From: Nostoc sp. KVJ3
GTDB taxonomy: Bacteria > Cyanobacteriota > Cyanobacteriia > Cyanobacteriales > Nostocaceae
Length of the DNA stretch: 64,000 bases
Direction of reading: 5' to 3'
Assembly (NCBI RefSeq): GCF_026127265.1
Contig: NZ_WWFG01000001.1
Span: forward strand, 1,556,501-1,620,500
In this document: piece by piece, positions 45,108 to 53,141 of the stretch
Layout of the letters: each line of letters starts with the position of its first letter
How positions within the stretch are numbered: the first letter of the stretch is position 1
Position numbers and translations under genes: made by a program
The notes under the pieces: model-generated
The model's input: the letters and a program-made list of their open reading frames with translations, nothing else
Told to the model about the DNA's origin: nothing
Databases searched by the model: none

Positions 45108-45307
45108 TAAATTTAAATTGTCATTGCGAGGAGGAACGACGAAGCAATCGCAAGGTTTTAGGATTGCTTAACTTTGTAACCTACATCTTCTCCAAAGGAA
45201 TACGCAATGACAAATGTTTGAGGACATGATATTACATATAATTTTGCGGTTACAAATATAATAAAAATTTGTTATGACTGACTTTCTATCCCAAATAAGG
45301 ATTAGAA
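45108..45307. other. Short spacer with a CATTGCGAG-type repeat
   Basis: It contains TCATTGCGAGGAGGAACGAC and GAAGCAATCGCAAGG (45119-45153), a dispersed repeat seen again at 45849-45886. The remainder is AT-rich without recognised sites. Confidence 0.6.
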
Positions 45308-45595
45308 ATGAACAAGCAATATTATTTATATATCATGACGAATAAGTATAACACTGTGCTATATACAGGAGTAACCAACGATTTACAAAGGAGAGTTTAT
45401 GAACACAAAGAAAAAATAATAGAAGGATTTACTAAAAAATACAACATCACCAAATTAGTCTATTATGAAATATTTGAAGATGCCTATACAGCCATTAGTA
45501 GAGAAAAACAGATTAAGGCAGGTTCCAGACAAAAGAAAATTGATTTAGTGAATAGTATCAATCAAGAATGGAGAGATTTATACGATGCATTATAA
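45308..45595 (+). CDS. GIY-YIG domain protein
   Basis: A 95-aa single-domain protein of the GIY-YIG superfamily (UPF0213/YhbQ-like). The motif is YYLYIMTN with LYTGVTNDLQRRVYEHK, so GIY is degenerate (YLY) and YIG appears as YTG. The conserved Arg is in LQRRV and the Glu in AISREKQIK. Such proteins are putative single-strand or structure-specific endonucleases, but their cellular role is poorly known. The gene lies alone in the island between repeat blocks. Confidence 0.85.
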   Translation: MNKQYYLYIMTNKYNTVLYTGVTNDLQRRVYEHKEKIIEGFTKKYNITKLVYYEIFEDAYTAISREKQIKAGSRQKKIDLVNSINQEWRDLYDAL

Positions 45596-45606
45596 ATTTT
45601 GCTGGT

Positions 45607-45890
45607 GTAAATTGCGATCGCACCAAGGTAAAGCACAGTAATCCTCGCCTTTGCGATTGCTTCATTCCGCTAACGCTGCATTCGCAATGACATATTAACA
45701 AACAGTTTGTTATTGCGATCGCACCAAGGTAAAGCACAGTAATCCTCGCCTTTGCGATTTAATTGCGATCGCACCAAAGTAAAGCACAGCAATCCTAGCC
45801 TTTGCGATTGCTTCATTCCGCTAACGCTGCATTCGCAATGACAGAATATGTCATTGCGAGGAGGAACGACGAAGCAATCGCAATGACACA
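45607..45890. repeat. Three direct copies of a GCGATCGC-containing repeat
   Basis: ATTGCGATCGCACCAAGGTA with AAAGCACAGTAATCCTCGCC and TTTGCGATT recur from about 45613, 45712 and 45763. Copies 1 and 3 are followed by GCTTCATTCCGCTAACGCTG. The spacing is irregular. No gene was recognised. Confidence 0.75.
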
Positions 45891-45917
45891 GAGTATTAAA
45901 TAAGGAGTGCAAAAACG

Positions 45918-48236
45918 TTGACCTCACCACAACTACCCCCCAACGCCTACACCGATGCACCCCAGCAGCACCCAAACTTAATCCTCGGTAGTCTGCAACT
46001 ACTTTTCTGGCTTGTTTTTCGCCCCTCAGCTTGGCGTAACCACCTCAAGCGTATTGACCGTATTTTAGACACCGACTCCTCGCTGATTATCTTGTTGAGA
46101 CAAGGGCGATGGCGAAACCTTGCTCTGTGGCGGTTTTTCATCCAGGGATACTTCATCTTGCCTATCCTGGCTAACTTACTGCTGGGCTTAATACTGTGGG
46201 CATTGGGTGAACCAATCACAACTATACTTATTCGTGTAAAGTACGGCGTGGCGGTAGGCGTGGCGGTAGGCGTGGCGTTCGGCGTGGCGTTCGGTGTGGC
46301 GTTCGGCGTGGCGTTCGGCGTGGCGGTAGGCGTGGCGGTAGGCGTGGCGCTAGGCGTGGCGTTCGGCGTGGCGGGAGGCGTGGCGGTAGGCGTGGCGCTA
46401 GGCGTGGCGGGAGGCGTGGCGGGAGGCGTGGCGTTCGGCGTGGCGGTAGGCGTGGCGTTCGGCGTGGCGTTCGGCGTGGCGTTCGGCGTGGCGGTAGGCG
46501 TGGCGGTAGGCGTGGCGGTAGGCGTGGCGGTAGGCGTGGGAATAACTATTAATTCATGGCGACCTGTTTTATCCTTTCCATTTCTCATTCTCTGGAATTA
46601 TCTCCTCTATAGATTAGATAAAGGGCGTAATGTTAGAAGCTCTTGTTTATTGCGCTTTCACTCTGCCTTCTGGGATGAGTGGCAGCGTTTATATCTGCCC
46701 AGCTTGGATAAGCATCTCCTATTTGTCATCGAAAATAACCCAGTTGAAGGCAAAGCTGCCTTAGAATATCTCAGTACCAGCCCCCAACGCTGGGCGGCTC
46801 AAGCTGTACAAATTGAACTAGATGCACGCAGTTTACAACGCTGTGCAGATGTTGAAGCTATTCGTGAAGCTCATCGCAGCTTGGTAATTGGCGAACTAGA
46901 GAATGAAGTTAGCCCTTTGCTACGAATCTTTAGCCGCATCAGTGAGGATGTAGATGCTGCCCTCAATCAAGCAAGTGCTTATAACCAGCGCTTACCCCTC
47001 AGAGATGTTGCAGATAAATTAAATCTACACTTGCAGAACTTTGCTCGCAGCAGCGACAAATACACAGTCCGTTTCTACCCTATTATCAAAAGTTGGCGTG
47101 AGATAGTCACCAACTATATAAAAGAACTGGCTAAAATTACTGAACTCCGTCAAGAAATTGACTCACCTTACATCATCGGCGTACCCCTCACACTAGAGCA
47201 AGAAATTTTCACTGGGCGTAATGACATTGGCTTACGCATGATCGAGCAACTACTTTTAGACTACCGTCGTCCACCTCTGCTACTATACGGTCAGCGACGC
47301 ATGGGTAAAACTTCCCTCCTCAACAACATCGGCAAGTTACTCCCCAATTCCATCATCCCGATGTTTATAGACTTGCAAGGCGCACCTTCATCAGCTAGTG
47401 ACCATGCGGGTTTTGTCTACAACCTGGCTAGAGAGATGGAGAAGTCAGCGAAAAAGCAAGGTGTAACTCTACCGTCCCTAGCCCGCGAAGTGTTAAAATC
47501 TGACCCCTTCACTTATTTTTATGAATGGCTAGATAAAGTAGAACAGGCTTTAGAAGAAAATACTGTCTTACTAGCCCTAGATGAATTCGAGGTGCTAGAC
47601 AACGCCATAGCCAAAGGTCGCTTTGATGAACAGGATGTTTTGGGAATGCTGCGTCACCTCATCCAACATCGCCCCCGTTTTAAGATTTTACTGGCTGGCT
47701 CTCATACTATCGAAGAATATCAGCGCTGGGCTAGTTATCTAATTAATGTCCAAGTAGTGCATATCTCCTACCTCAAAGAAGCGGAAGCACGACAATTAAT
47801 TGAACGTCCCGTCAAAGATTTTACCCTGCGCTACGAACCCAACGCTGTTGAGCGAGTTCTACAACTCACCCGTTGTCACCCATTTTTAGTACAACTACTC
47901 TGTGCGGAAATTATTGTTCTTAAGAATGAGCAAGACCCTTCTATCCGGCGATTGGCAACTTTAGCGGATGTGGAAGCCGCGATACCAGAAGCTTTGCAAA
48001 GTGGTAGTTTTTTCTTTGCTGATATTCAAAATAACCAAGTAAACGCAACTGGACAAGCTATTCTACGTTTTATCGCCGCTCAAGGGGAAGGAGCTATAGT
48101 TAGCCGTCAAAGGTTATTACAAGAGTTCGCCGATGCTGATATTACTTTCAGCTTGCTGTTGCAACGCGAGTTAATTGAGGAAGTTGCCGACGGCTATGGC
48201 TTCCAAGTGGAGTTGATTCGTCGCTCGTTTGTTTGA
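45918..48236 (+). CDS. Membrane STAND-like ATPase with 24 GVAx tetrapeptide repeats
   Basis: A 772-aa protein. The start is TTG with AAGGAG 10 nt upstream. A hydrophobic helix (about residues 72-98) precedes residues 110-205, which consist of 24 tandem GVA[V/F/L/G] tetrapeptides. This places Gly at every fourth position, an uninterrupted glycine-zipper pattern. Another hydrophobic stretch (SWRPVLSFPFLILWNYLLY) follows, then a helical region. The ATPase begins after EQEIFTGRNDI, with Walker A GQRRMGKTS at about 458 and Walker B TVLLALDEFEVLD at about 549-561. It ends with a winged-helix-like region. It is probably an inner-membrane protein with a cytoplasmic nucleotide-switch domain. The ATPase type is close to that of the gene at 43350. 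Function is unknown; a membrane-acting effector is one hypothesis. Confidence 0.85.
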   Translation: MTSPQLPPNAYTDAPQQHPNLILGSLQLLFWLVFRPSAWRNHLKRIDRILDTDSSLIILLRQGRWRNLALWRFFIQGYFILPILANLLLGLILWALGEPITTILIRVKYGVAVGVAVGVAFGVAFGVAFGVAFGVAVGVAVGVALGVAFGVAGGVAVGVALGVAGGVAGGVAFGVAVGVAFGVAFGVAFGVAVGVAVGVAVGVAVGVGITINSWRPVLSFPFLILWNYLLYRLDKGRNVRSSCLLRFHSAFWDEWQRLYLPSLDKHLLFVIENNPVEGKAALEYLSTSPQRWAAQAVQIELDARSLQRCADVEAIREAHRSLVIGELENEVSPLLRIFSRISEDVDAALNQASAYNQRLPLRDVADKLNLHLQNFARSSDKYTVRFYPIIKSWREIVTNYIKELAKITELRQEIDSPYIIGVPLTLEQEIFTGRNDIGLRMIEQLLLDYRRPPLLLYGQRRMGKTSLLNNIGKLLPNSIIPMFIDLQGAPSSASDHAGFVYNLAREMEKSAKKQGVTLPSLAREVLKSDPFTYFYEWLDKVEQALEENTVLLALDEFEVLDNAIAKGRFDEQDVLGMLRHLIQHRPRFKILLAGSHTIEEYQRWASYLINVQVVHISYLKEAEARQLIERPVKDFTLRYEPNAVERVLQLTRCHPFLVQLLCAEIIVLKNEQDPSIRRLATLADVEAAIPEALQSGSFFFADIQNNQVNATGQAILRFIAAQGEGAIVSRQRLLQEFADADITFSLLLQRELIEEVADGYGFQVELIRRSFV
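46245..46532 (+). repeat. Coding minisatellite, 24 x 12 bp
   Basis: 24 tandem copies of GGCGTGGCG plus a variable codon (GTA, TTC, CTA or GGA) encode the GVAx tetrapeptides. The unit is a multiple of three, so copy number changes would keep the frame and alter the membrane region in steps of four residues. Confidence 0.95.
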
Positions 48237-48249
48237 ATCATGTCCAGTA

Positions 48250-48318
48250 AATTATGTCATTGCGAGCGAAGCGAAGCAATCGCAAGGGCTAGGATTGCTT
48301 CGCTCCGCTCGCAATGAC
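48250..48318. repeat. CATTGCGAG / CTCGCAATG inverted repeat
   Basis: TCATTGCGAGCGAAGCGAAG and CTTCGCTCCGCTCGCAATGA form an imperfect palindrome just after the ATPase stop. It belongs to a dispersed family also seen at 42040-42120, 48664-48712 and 58413-58555. Confidence 0.8.
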
Positions 48319-48345
48319 TGTAATTATTTTTGTCCGACTACTTAT

Positions 48346-48623
48346 AAAAAACTCGTTAACGGAGTTCAAAGACTCGTTCACGAGTATAAAAGACTCGTTA
48401 ACGGAGTTCAAAGACTCGTTCACGAGTATAAAAGGCTCGTGAACGGAGTTCAAAGACTCGTTCACGAGTATCAAAGACTCGTTAACGGAGTTCAAAGGCT
48501 CATTCACGAGTATCAAAGACTCGTTAACGGAGTTCAAAGGCTCATTCACGAGTATAAAAGGCTCGTTAACGGAGTTCAAAGACTCGTTCACGAGTATCAA
48601 AGACTCGTTAACGGAGTTCAAAA
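48346..48623. repeat. 42-bp tandem repeat, about 6.5 copies
   Basis: Each unit consists of two related 21-mers, AAAGACTCGTTAACGGAGTTC and AAAGACTCGTTCACGAGTAT, each with a short internal inverted repeat (CTCGTTAACGgAG, CTCGTTCACGAG). Because 42 is a multiple of three, both strands stay open (RLVNGVQ/RLVHEY on +, LNSVNES on -). The + frame would begin in a dispersed repeat without a credible start, so I treat it as non-coding. Confidence 0.85.
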
Positions 48624-48714
48624 ATGTAAGAACTACAACCAAGTAACCATGCAGAATTAATTACAGTCATTGCGAGCGAAGCGAAGGCGAACAGCGTCTC
48701 GAAGAGAAGCAATC

Positions 48715-48860
48715 CTAGGGCGTGTTTTCAAACTGCTCGTTTAGCCTCTTAACTTTTTAGATCCCCCTAAATCCCCCTTAAAAAGGGGGACTTTAAGAGA
48801 CTCTTTGCCCCCCTTTTTAAGGGGGTTGGGGGGATCTAAGACTTTGAAAACACGCCCTAG
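48715..48860. mobile_element. MITE-like element with perfect 18-bp terminal inverted repeats
   Basis: It starts CTAGGGCGTGTTTTCAAA and ends with the exact reverse complement. The core has CCCCCTTAAAAAGGGGG palindromes like the A elements, but the ends are different. Confidence 0.85.
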
Positions 48861-49105
48861 CCCCCGCGTTCGCGAAGCGTGTCCGAAGGACTTATGCTTC
48901 ATTTCGCTATCTCTACGAGACGCTACCGCGTTAAGCGAAGCTATGCCGAAGGCTTTACGCTCCATTCGCAATGACATTGTGTAATTAATTTTGTTTAACT
49001 ACTTATTTTGAATACTGCAAGTTAGTAAAGTGGTGCGTTACGCCAAAGGCTAACGCACCCTACCAAAATTATTGCTAAAAATAGCAGTTAGAATACACCT
49101 ACCTC
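48861..49105. repeat. Spacer with dispersed repeats
   Basis: No gene seen. It holds a CGCGTTCGCGAAGCG-type repeat block (48864-48975) ending CATTCGCAATGACATT, and a GGTGCGTTA / TAACGCACC palindrome (49032-49059) that also occurs at 33555-33582. Confidence 0.65.
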
Positions 49106-49270
49106 AGAGGATGTTTTAAAAGTGATTGGCTGTAATTTTAGGCACTTGTTGATCCCCCCTAACCCCCTTAAAAAGGGGGGAACCGGAATCAAAGTCCCCC
49201 AATTTATCGGGGGATTTAGGGGAATCTAAAACTTTTTGCTACTAACCAGAGGACTTTTAAAACATCCTCT
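49106..49270. mobile_element. A-type MITE
   Basis: AGAGGATGTTTTAAAAGT and its inverted copy form the ends. The core TTTTAGGCACTTGTTGATCC plus C/G palindromes matches the elements at 42149 and 49664. Confidence 0.85.
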
Positions 49271-49287
49271 CAGACTTAGGTGGAGCT

Positions 49288-49605
49288 TTAGTGTTTTTGC
49301 TGGCGTAATTGGTCTACTATATATTCTTCTAGTTCTTGTTTTTCTCTGTTACTAGCATTTCGTTGATAAGTTCTTCCTGTTTCTTGTATAAACTTACGTT
49401 TCTCGCTTGGGGAAGATTTGAGTTTACCTCCAGATGCTTGCAGCTTTTGCTGTAATTCTTCCCAAGTCTTATCACCTACACTTTCACCTAGTTTGACTAG
49501 TACCTTTGGGAGTAATGTTTTTGCTTCTCTTTGAAAATCTTCTTCTGTCTCAAGGGAAGCTAAATCTATATTGCTGAAGTCGATATCAATTTGAAACTTA
49601 CTCAT
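49288..49605 (-). CDS. Small hypothetical protein
   Basis: A 105-aa, charged, mostly helical protein starting MSKFQIDIDFSNIDLASLET, with no signal peptide or membrane segment. The middle (TWEELQQKLQASGG) and the tail (NREKQELEEYIVDQLRQQKH) are amphipathic helices. It lies between two A-type MITEs near the right end of the island. I do not recognise the family. Its length and strand suggest a stand-alone gene with no partner. Confidence 0.6.
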   Translation of the reverse strand: MSKFQIDIDFSNIDLASLETEEDFQREAKTLLPKVLVKLGESVGDKTWEELQQKLQASGGKLKSSPSEKRKFIQETGRTYQRNASNREKQELEEYIVDQLRQQKH

Positions 49606-49663
49606 AGAATTGTATTTGTTCTTTTAACGATTGTTAGCACAATAAGGGTCTACCGATATTACT

Positions 49664-49834
49664 TAGAGGTTGTTTGAAAAGTATTTAGCTGTGATTTTAG
49701 GCACTTGTTGATCCCCCCTAACCCCCCTTAAAAAGGGGGGAACTGGAATCAAAGTCCCCCAATTTATCGGGGGATTTAGGGGGATCTAAAACGTTTTGCT
49801 ACTAAGAAAAGGACTTGTTCATTCATCCTCTTAG
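49664..49834. mobile_element. A-type MITE abutting the right B element
   Basis: The left end is CTTAGAGGTTGTTTGAAAAG and the right end is TTCATTCATCCTCTTAG. The core is nearly identical to the element at 49106, in the same orientation. It touches the inverted B copy directly. Confidence 0.8.
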
Positions 49835-49956
49835 AGTACTCCAAGTAAAAAAATGCCCAATTGTCATTGCGAGCGTTCGCGAAGCGTTTCGTAGAGACGC
49901 TTCGCGAACGCTCGCAACGACGGGTTTTGGATCATTTATTTTTTGGAACACTCTTA
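49835..49956 (-). repeat. B element, right inverted copy (island boundary)
   Basis: It runs AGTACTCCAAGTAAAAAAAT ... TTTTTTGGAACACTCTTA, the reverse complement of the element at 42006-42148. The inner block CGCGAAGCG...CGCTTCGCG is itself palindromic and differs from the left copy. Confidence 0.85.
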
Positions 49957-50125
49957 ACGACTTGATTGTTGTCAAATATTGATTTTATCGATTTTTAAAG
50001 AATAATTTAAGACTTTTATATCAAAAGGAATATATATCTCGTTAATGGAAGCTTAAACAAGTTACCAGTATTAAAAATGCTATCTTAAAGGCAAGGTCAT
50101 TTGCTCAATTTTTGAGGAAAACACT

Positions 50126-51208
50126 ATGACTACAACGCTCATACAGGCTAATTCTATCGAGTCATTGCTGGGTAAAGAGGCTGAAGACCTGCTTAGTTAC
50201 AAAGCAAAGGTTTCTCAGGATTTACTACATTTGCCGGGGCCAGACTTTGTAGATCGAATCTGGCTCAATAGCGATCGCAATCCTCAAGTATTGCGTAATC
50301 TCCAGTTACTTTATTCTACTGGTCGTCTGGCAAACACAGGTTATCTCTCGATTTTACCAGTAGACCAAGGGATTGAACACTCGGCAGGTGCGTCTTTTGC
50401 GCCCAATCCGATTTACTTCGATCCAGAAAATATTGTTAAACTAGCGATCGCCGCAGGTTGCAATGCTGTTGCTACCACTTTGGGGACATTAGGTATAGTT
50501 TCGCGCAAATATGCCCACAAAATCCCTTTTATTGCCAAAATAAATCACAACGAATTGCTGACTTTTCCCAATCAATTTGACCAGGTATTGTTTGCTGATG
50601 TGGAACAAGCTTGGAATCTAGGGGCGGCGGCGGTAGGTGCAACAATTTACTTTGGTTCGGAGCATTCTACCAGACAAATCCAAGAAATCAGTAAAGCTTT
50701 TAAACGCGCTCATGAATTGGGTTTGGTGACAATTCTCTGGTGCTATCTGCGGAATAACGCCTTTAAACAAGACAAAGATTACCACCTTGCGGCTGACCTC
50801 ACCGGACAGGCGAATCATTTGGGCGTGACGATTGAAGCTGATATCATTAAACAAAAGTTACCTGAAAATAACAATGGTTACGGTGCAGTTGCCAAAGCCA
50901 GTGGTAAGAGTTACGGCAAAACCGATGAGCGGGTTTACACAGAATTGACTACCGATCACCCAATTGATTTAACTCGTTACCAAGTACTGAATTGCTACTC
51001 TGGGCGTGTGGGGTTGATTAATTCTGGTGGCGCGACTGGTAAAAATGACTTCGCGGAAGCAGTTCGCACTGCTGTAATCAACAAACGCGCTGGTGGTTCA
51101 GGATTAATTTCTGGGCGAAAGACCTTCCAACGTCCCTTTGACGAAGGCGTGAAGTTATTTCACGCCATTCAAGATGTTTACTTGTCGCCAGATGTGACGA
51201 TCGCTTAG
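50126..51208 (+). CDS. Class I fructose-bisphosphate aldolase
   Basis: A 360-aa Schiff-base aldolase of the FbaB/DhnA type (DeoC-like TIM barrel) that interconverts fructose 1,6-bisphosphate with the two triose phosphates in glycolysis and the Calvin cycle. Recognisable stretches are YLSILPVDQGIEHSAGASFA, FIAKINHNELL, the VEQAWNLGAAAVGATIYFGS segment and the phosphate-binding C-terminal INSGGATG with GGSGLISGRKTF. GAGGAAAA lies just before the ATG. Length is normal for the cyanobacterial form. It is the first housekeeping gene right of the island. Confidence 0.92.
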   Translation: MTTTLIQANSIESLLGKEAEDLLSYKAKVSQDLLHLPGPDFVDRIWLNSDRNPQVLRNLQLLYSTGRLANTGYLSILPVDQGIEHSAGASFAPNPIYFDPENIVKLAIAAGCNAVATTLGTLGIVSRKYAHKIPFIAKINHNELLTFPNQFDQVLFADVEQAWNLGAAAVGATIYFGSEHSTRQIQEISKAFKRAHELGLVTILWCYLRNNAFKQDKDYHLAADLTGQANHLGVTIEADIIKQKLPENNNGYGAVAKASGKSYGKTDERVYTELTTDHPIDLTRYQVLNCYSGRVGLINSGGATGKNDFAEAVRTAVINKRAGGSGLISGRKTFQRPFDEGVKLFHAIQDVYLSPDVTIA

Positions 51209-51368
51209 GGAGTAGGGAAGAGGCAGGGGGCAGGGAGCAGGGGGCAGGGGGCAGGGGGATGAGGGGAATTATTTAACAAGTTTCTTCCTTGTCTCTTCAC
51301 CATACCCAATGCTCAATGCTCCATGCCCCATGCTTCATTGTCTTACTTCAAACCCAGAACATTTAAAA
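51209..51368. repeat. G-rich heptamer-like repeats after the aldolase gene
   Basis: GGCAGGGGGCAGGGAGCAGG and similar stretches (about 51220-51262) are typical Nostoc-type short tandem repeats. They are followed by ATGCCCCATGC-type repeats. No terminator or gene was recognised. Confidence 0.65.
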
Positions 51369-52802
51369 CTATGTACAAGCCCCTGCGTATGTAGCAGAGC
51401 CAAGCAATACACAAACGGGTAATGTCAGCACCCACGCTAGTAGTAGATTTCTCAGGGTATCCATCTGCAAGCCAGAATGATTAGCCGCCATTGTACCTGC
51501 TACACCAGACGACAAGACGTGAGTGGTGCTGACTGGCAAACCGAAATAATCCGCAGCACCAATTGTTGTCATCGCTACTAGCTCGGCGGAAGCTCCTTGA
51601 GCGTAGGTAAGGTGGTCTTTGCCAATCTTTTCACCCACTGTCACCACAATCCGCTTCCAACCAATCATTGTGCCAAGACCGAGTGCAATGGCGACGGCAA
51701 ATTTCACCCAATTGGGAATGAATTTGGTTACTTTATCCAACTGACTTTTATAGCTGCTAAGTGCCTCTTCTTGTTTAGGATCGGTAAATTTTTTCTGCTT
51801 GTCCAATTTCCCAATTGTTCCAGCAACTAGATACATATCGGTTCGTAATGAGCCAAGTTCATCCTTTGAAAGCTGTTTGAAACTTGTCTTACCAGCAAGC
51901 TTATCTCCAATTATCTGACTTTCGGCAGCAAGGGCGGCAAAGGTTTTGTTGTTAGCTTCGGCGGTTGGTTTAAGGAAGTTGGAAAGCTCATCTGTAATAT
52001 TTTGGCTACTTAACGATGTTCCAGGTGCTTGTTGTTGCAGTACTGGAACTACAGAGTTTGATGTAGCAATCAACTGAGCGATCGCTCCCGCATCGGTATC
52101 TATATTCAGTGCAAACATCCCTGGTAGAATGCCTACTAAGATAAGCATGATCAAACCCATACCTTTTTGACCATCATTTGAACCGTGGGCGAAGCTCACA
52201 CCAGTACATGTCAAGATTAATAAACCACGTATCCAAGTTGGCGGTGCTTTACCATGATCTGGCGCACGATACAATTCTGGTCGTTTAATCAGTATTTTTG
52301 CCAGTATTAACAGTAGTGCAGCACAGGTAAATCCGACGATTGGCGAAACCAGTAGCGATGTAAAAACTTCCTGCGCCTTTGCCCAGTTCACGCCCTCGCC
52401 AAAGACATGACCCGAAGATAACATTGAATTGGCTAAACCAACACCCATAATTGAGCCAATCAATGTGTGTGAACTGGATGCAGGTAAACCCAAGTACCAG
52501 GTTCCCAAGTTCCACATAATCGCCGAAATCAAAAGTGCAAAGACCATTGCAAAACCTGCACTTGAGCCAACATTGAGTACCAATTCAACGGGAAGTAGGG
52601 CAATAATACCAAAAGCAACTGCTCCAGTTGATGTCAGCACACCAATTAGGTTCCAACAGCCTGACCAAACAACGGCAATATTTGGCTTCAGGGTGTTAGT
52701 GTAAATGACTGTGGCAACTGCATTTGCAGTATCATGAAAACCATTGACAAACTCGAAGGCGAGTGCAAGACTCAGCGCCAAAGCTAGAAATAAGTATTCC
52801 AT
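51369..52802 (-). CDS. Pit-family inorganic phosphate transporter
   Basis: A 477-aa inner-membrane symporter for low-affinity phosphate (or metal-phosphate) uptake. The duplicated family signature is seen as FVNGFHDTANAVATVIYTNT near the N-terminus and GASAELVAMTTIGAADYFGL plus PVSTTHVLSSGVAGTM near the C-terminus. SFAHGSNDGQKGMGLIMLIL lies in between. About ten hydrophobic segments surround a hydrophilic central loop (about residues 250-355). No phoU-like partner is adjacent. The upstream 339-bp spacer holds no recognised site. Confidence 0.93.
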   Translation of the reverse strand: MEYLFLALALSLALAFEFVNGFHDTANAVATVIYTNTLKPNIAVVWSGCWNLIGVLTSTGAVAFGIIALLPVELVLNVGSSAGFAMVFALLISAIMWNLGTWYLGLPASSSHTLIGSIMGVGLANSMLSSGHVFGEGVNWAKAQEVFTSLLVSPIVGFTCAALLLILAKILIKRPELYRAPDHGKAPPTWIRGLLILTCTGVSFAHGSNDGQKGMGLIMLILVGILPGMFALNIDTDAGAIAQLIATSNSVVPVLQQQAPGTSLSSQNITDELSNFLKPTAEANNKTFAALAAESQIIGDKLAGKTSFKQLSKDELGSLRTDMYLVAGTIGKLDKQKKFTDPKQEEALSSYKSQLDKVTKFIPNWVKFAVAIALGLGTMIGWKRIVVTVGEKIGKDHLTYAQGASAELVAMTTIGAADYFGLPVSTTHVLSSGVAGTMAANHSGLQMDTLRNLLLAWVLTLPVCVLLGSATYAGACT

Positions 52803-53141
52803 TTAGCACTCCTAGTAAGAGAAAAGAATGCAGTCTGACAAAAATAATTTGTGTTGCAAAAAACTATTAAAACTGGGAAAAAAAACTGGGATTCTTGCAA
52901 TTGGGCAGCTAGACAAGAAGTTATGGTTATAAATACAACTTTTTCCTGAATAGACTATCTGATTGCATCTGCTATCTCGAAATAAGAATAGGTTCTGATT
53001 ACAAATGAAGATTAGAATAAATAGGTTAAGGAAGAATTAATATTCAGTAAATAATAGATTAATAAAATTCAATTCATAGTTGTGGGGAGCAGGGGGATGG
53101 AGAATAACTAGTGCCCCATGCCCCATGCCCAATTCCCCGTT
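52803..53141. other. Spacer between phosphate transporter and RNase T2 genes
   Basis: AT-rich, no gene recognised. The end near 53085-53140 has GGGGAGCAGGGGGATGG and CCCCATGCCCCATGCCC low-complexity repeats. I found no convincing Pho box. Confidence 0.5.

Noticed and set aside
45947..46588. Minus-strand frame encoding TPTATPNATP repeats
   Set aside because: It is the mirror of the GVAx coding minisatellite. The + frame has a ribosome binding site and conserved domains.
48346..48623. CRISPR array
   Set aside because: The units are contiguous with no unique spacers, and no cas genes are nearby.
48229..48660. 143-aa + frame with RLVNGVQRLVHEY repeats, and its minus-strand counterpart
   Set aside because: Both strands are open only because the DNA repeat is 42 bp. 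The N-terminal part is a translated dispersed repeat and no good start exists.
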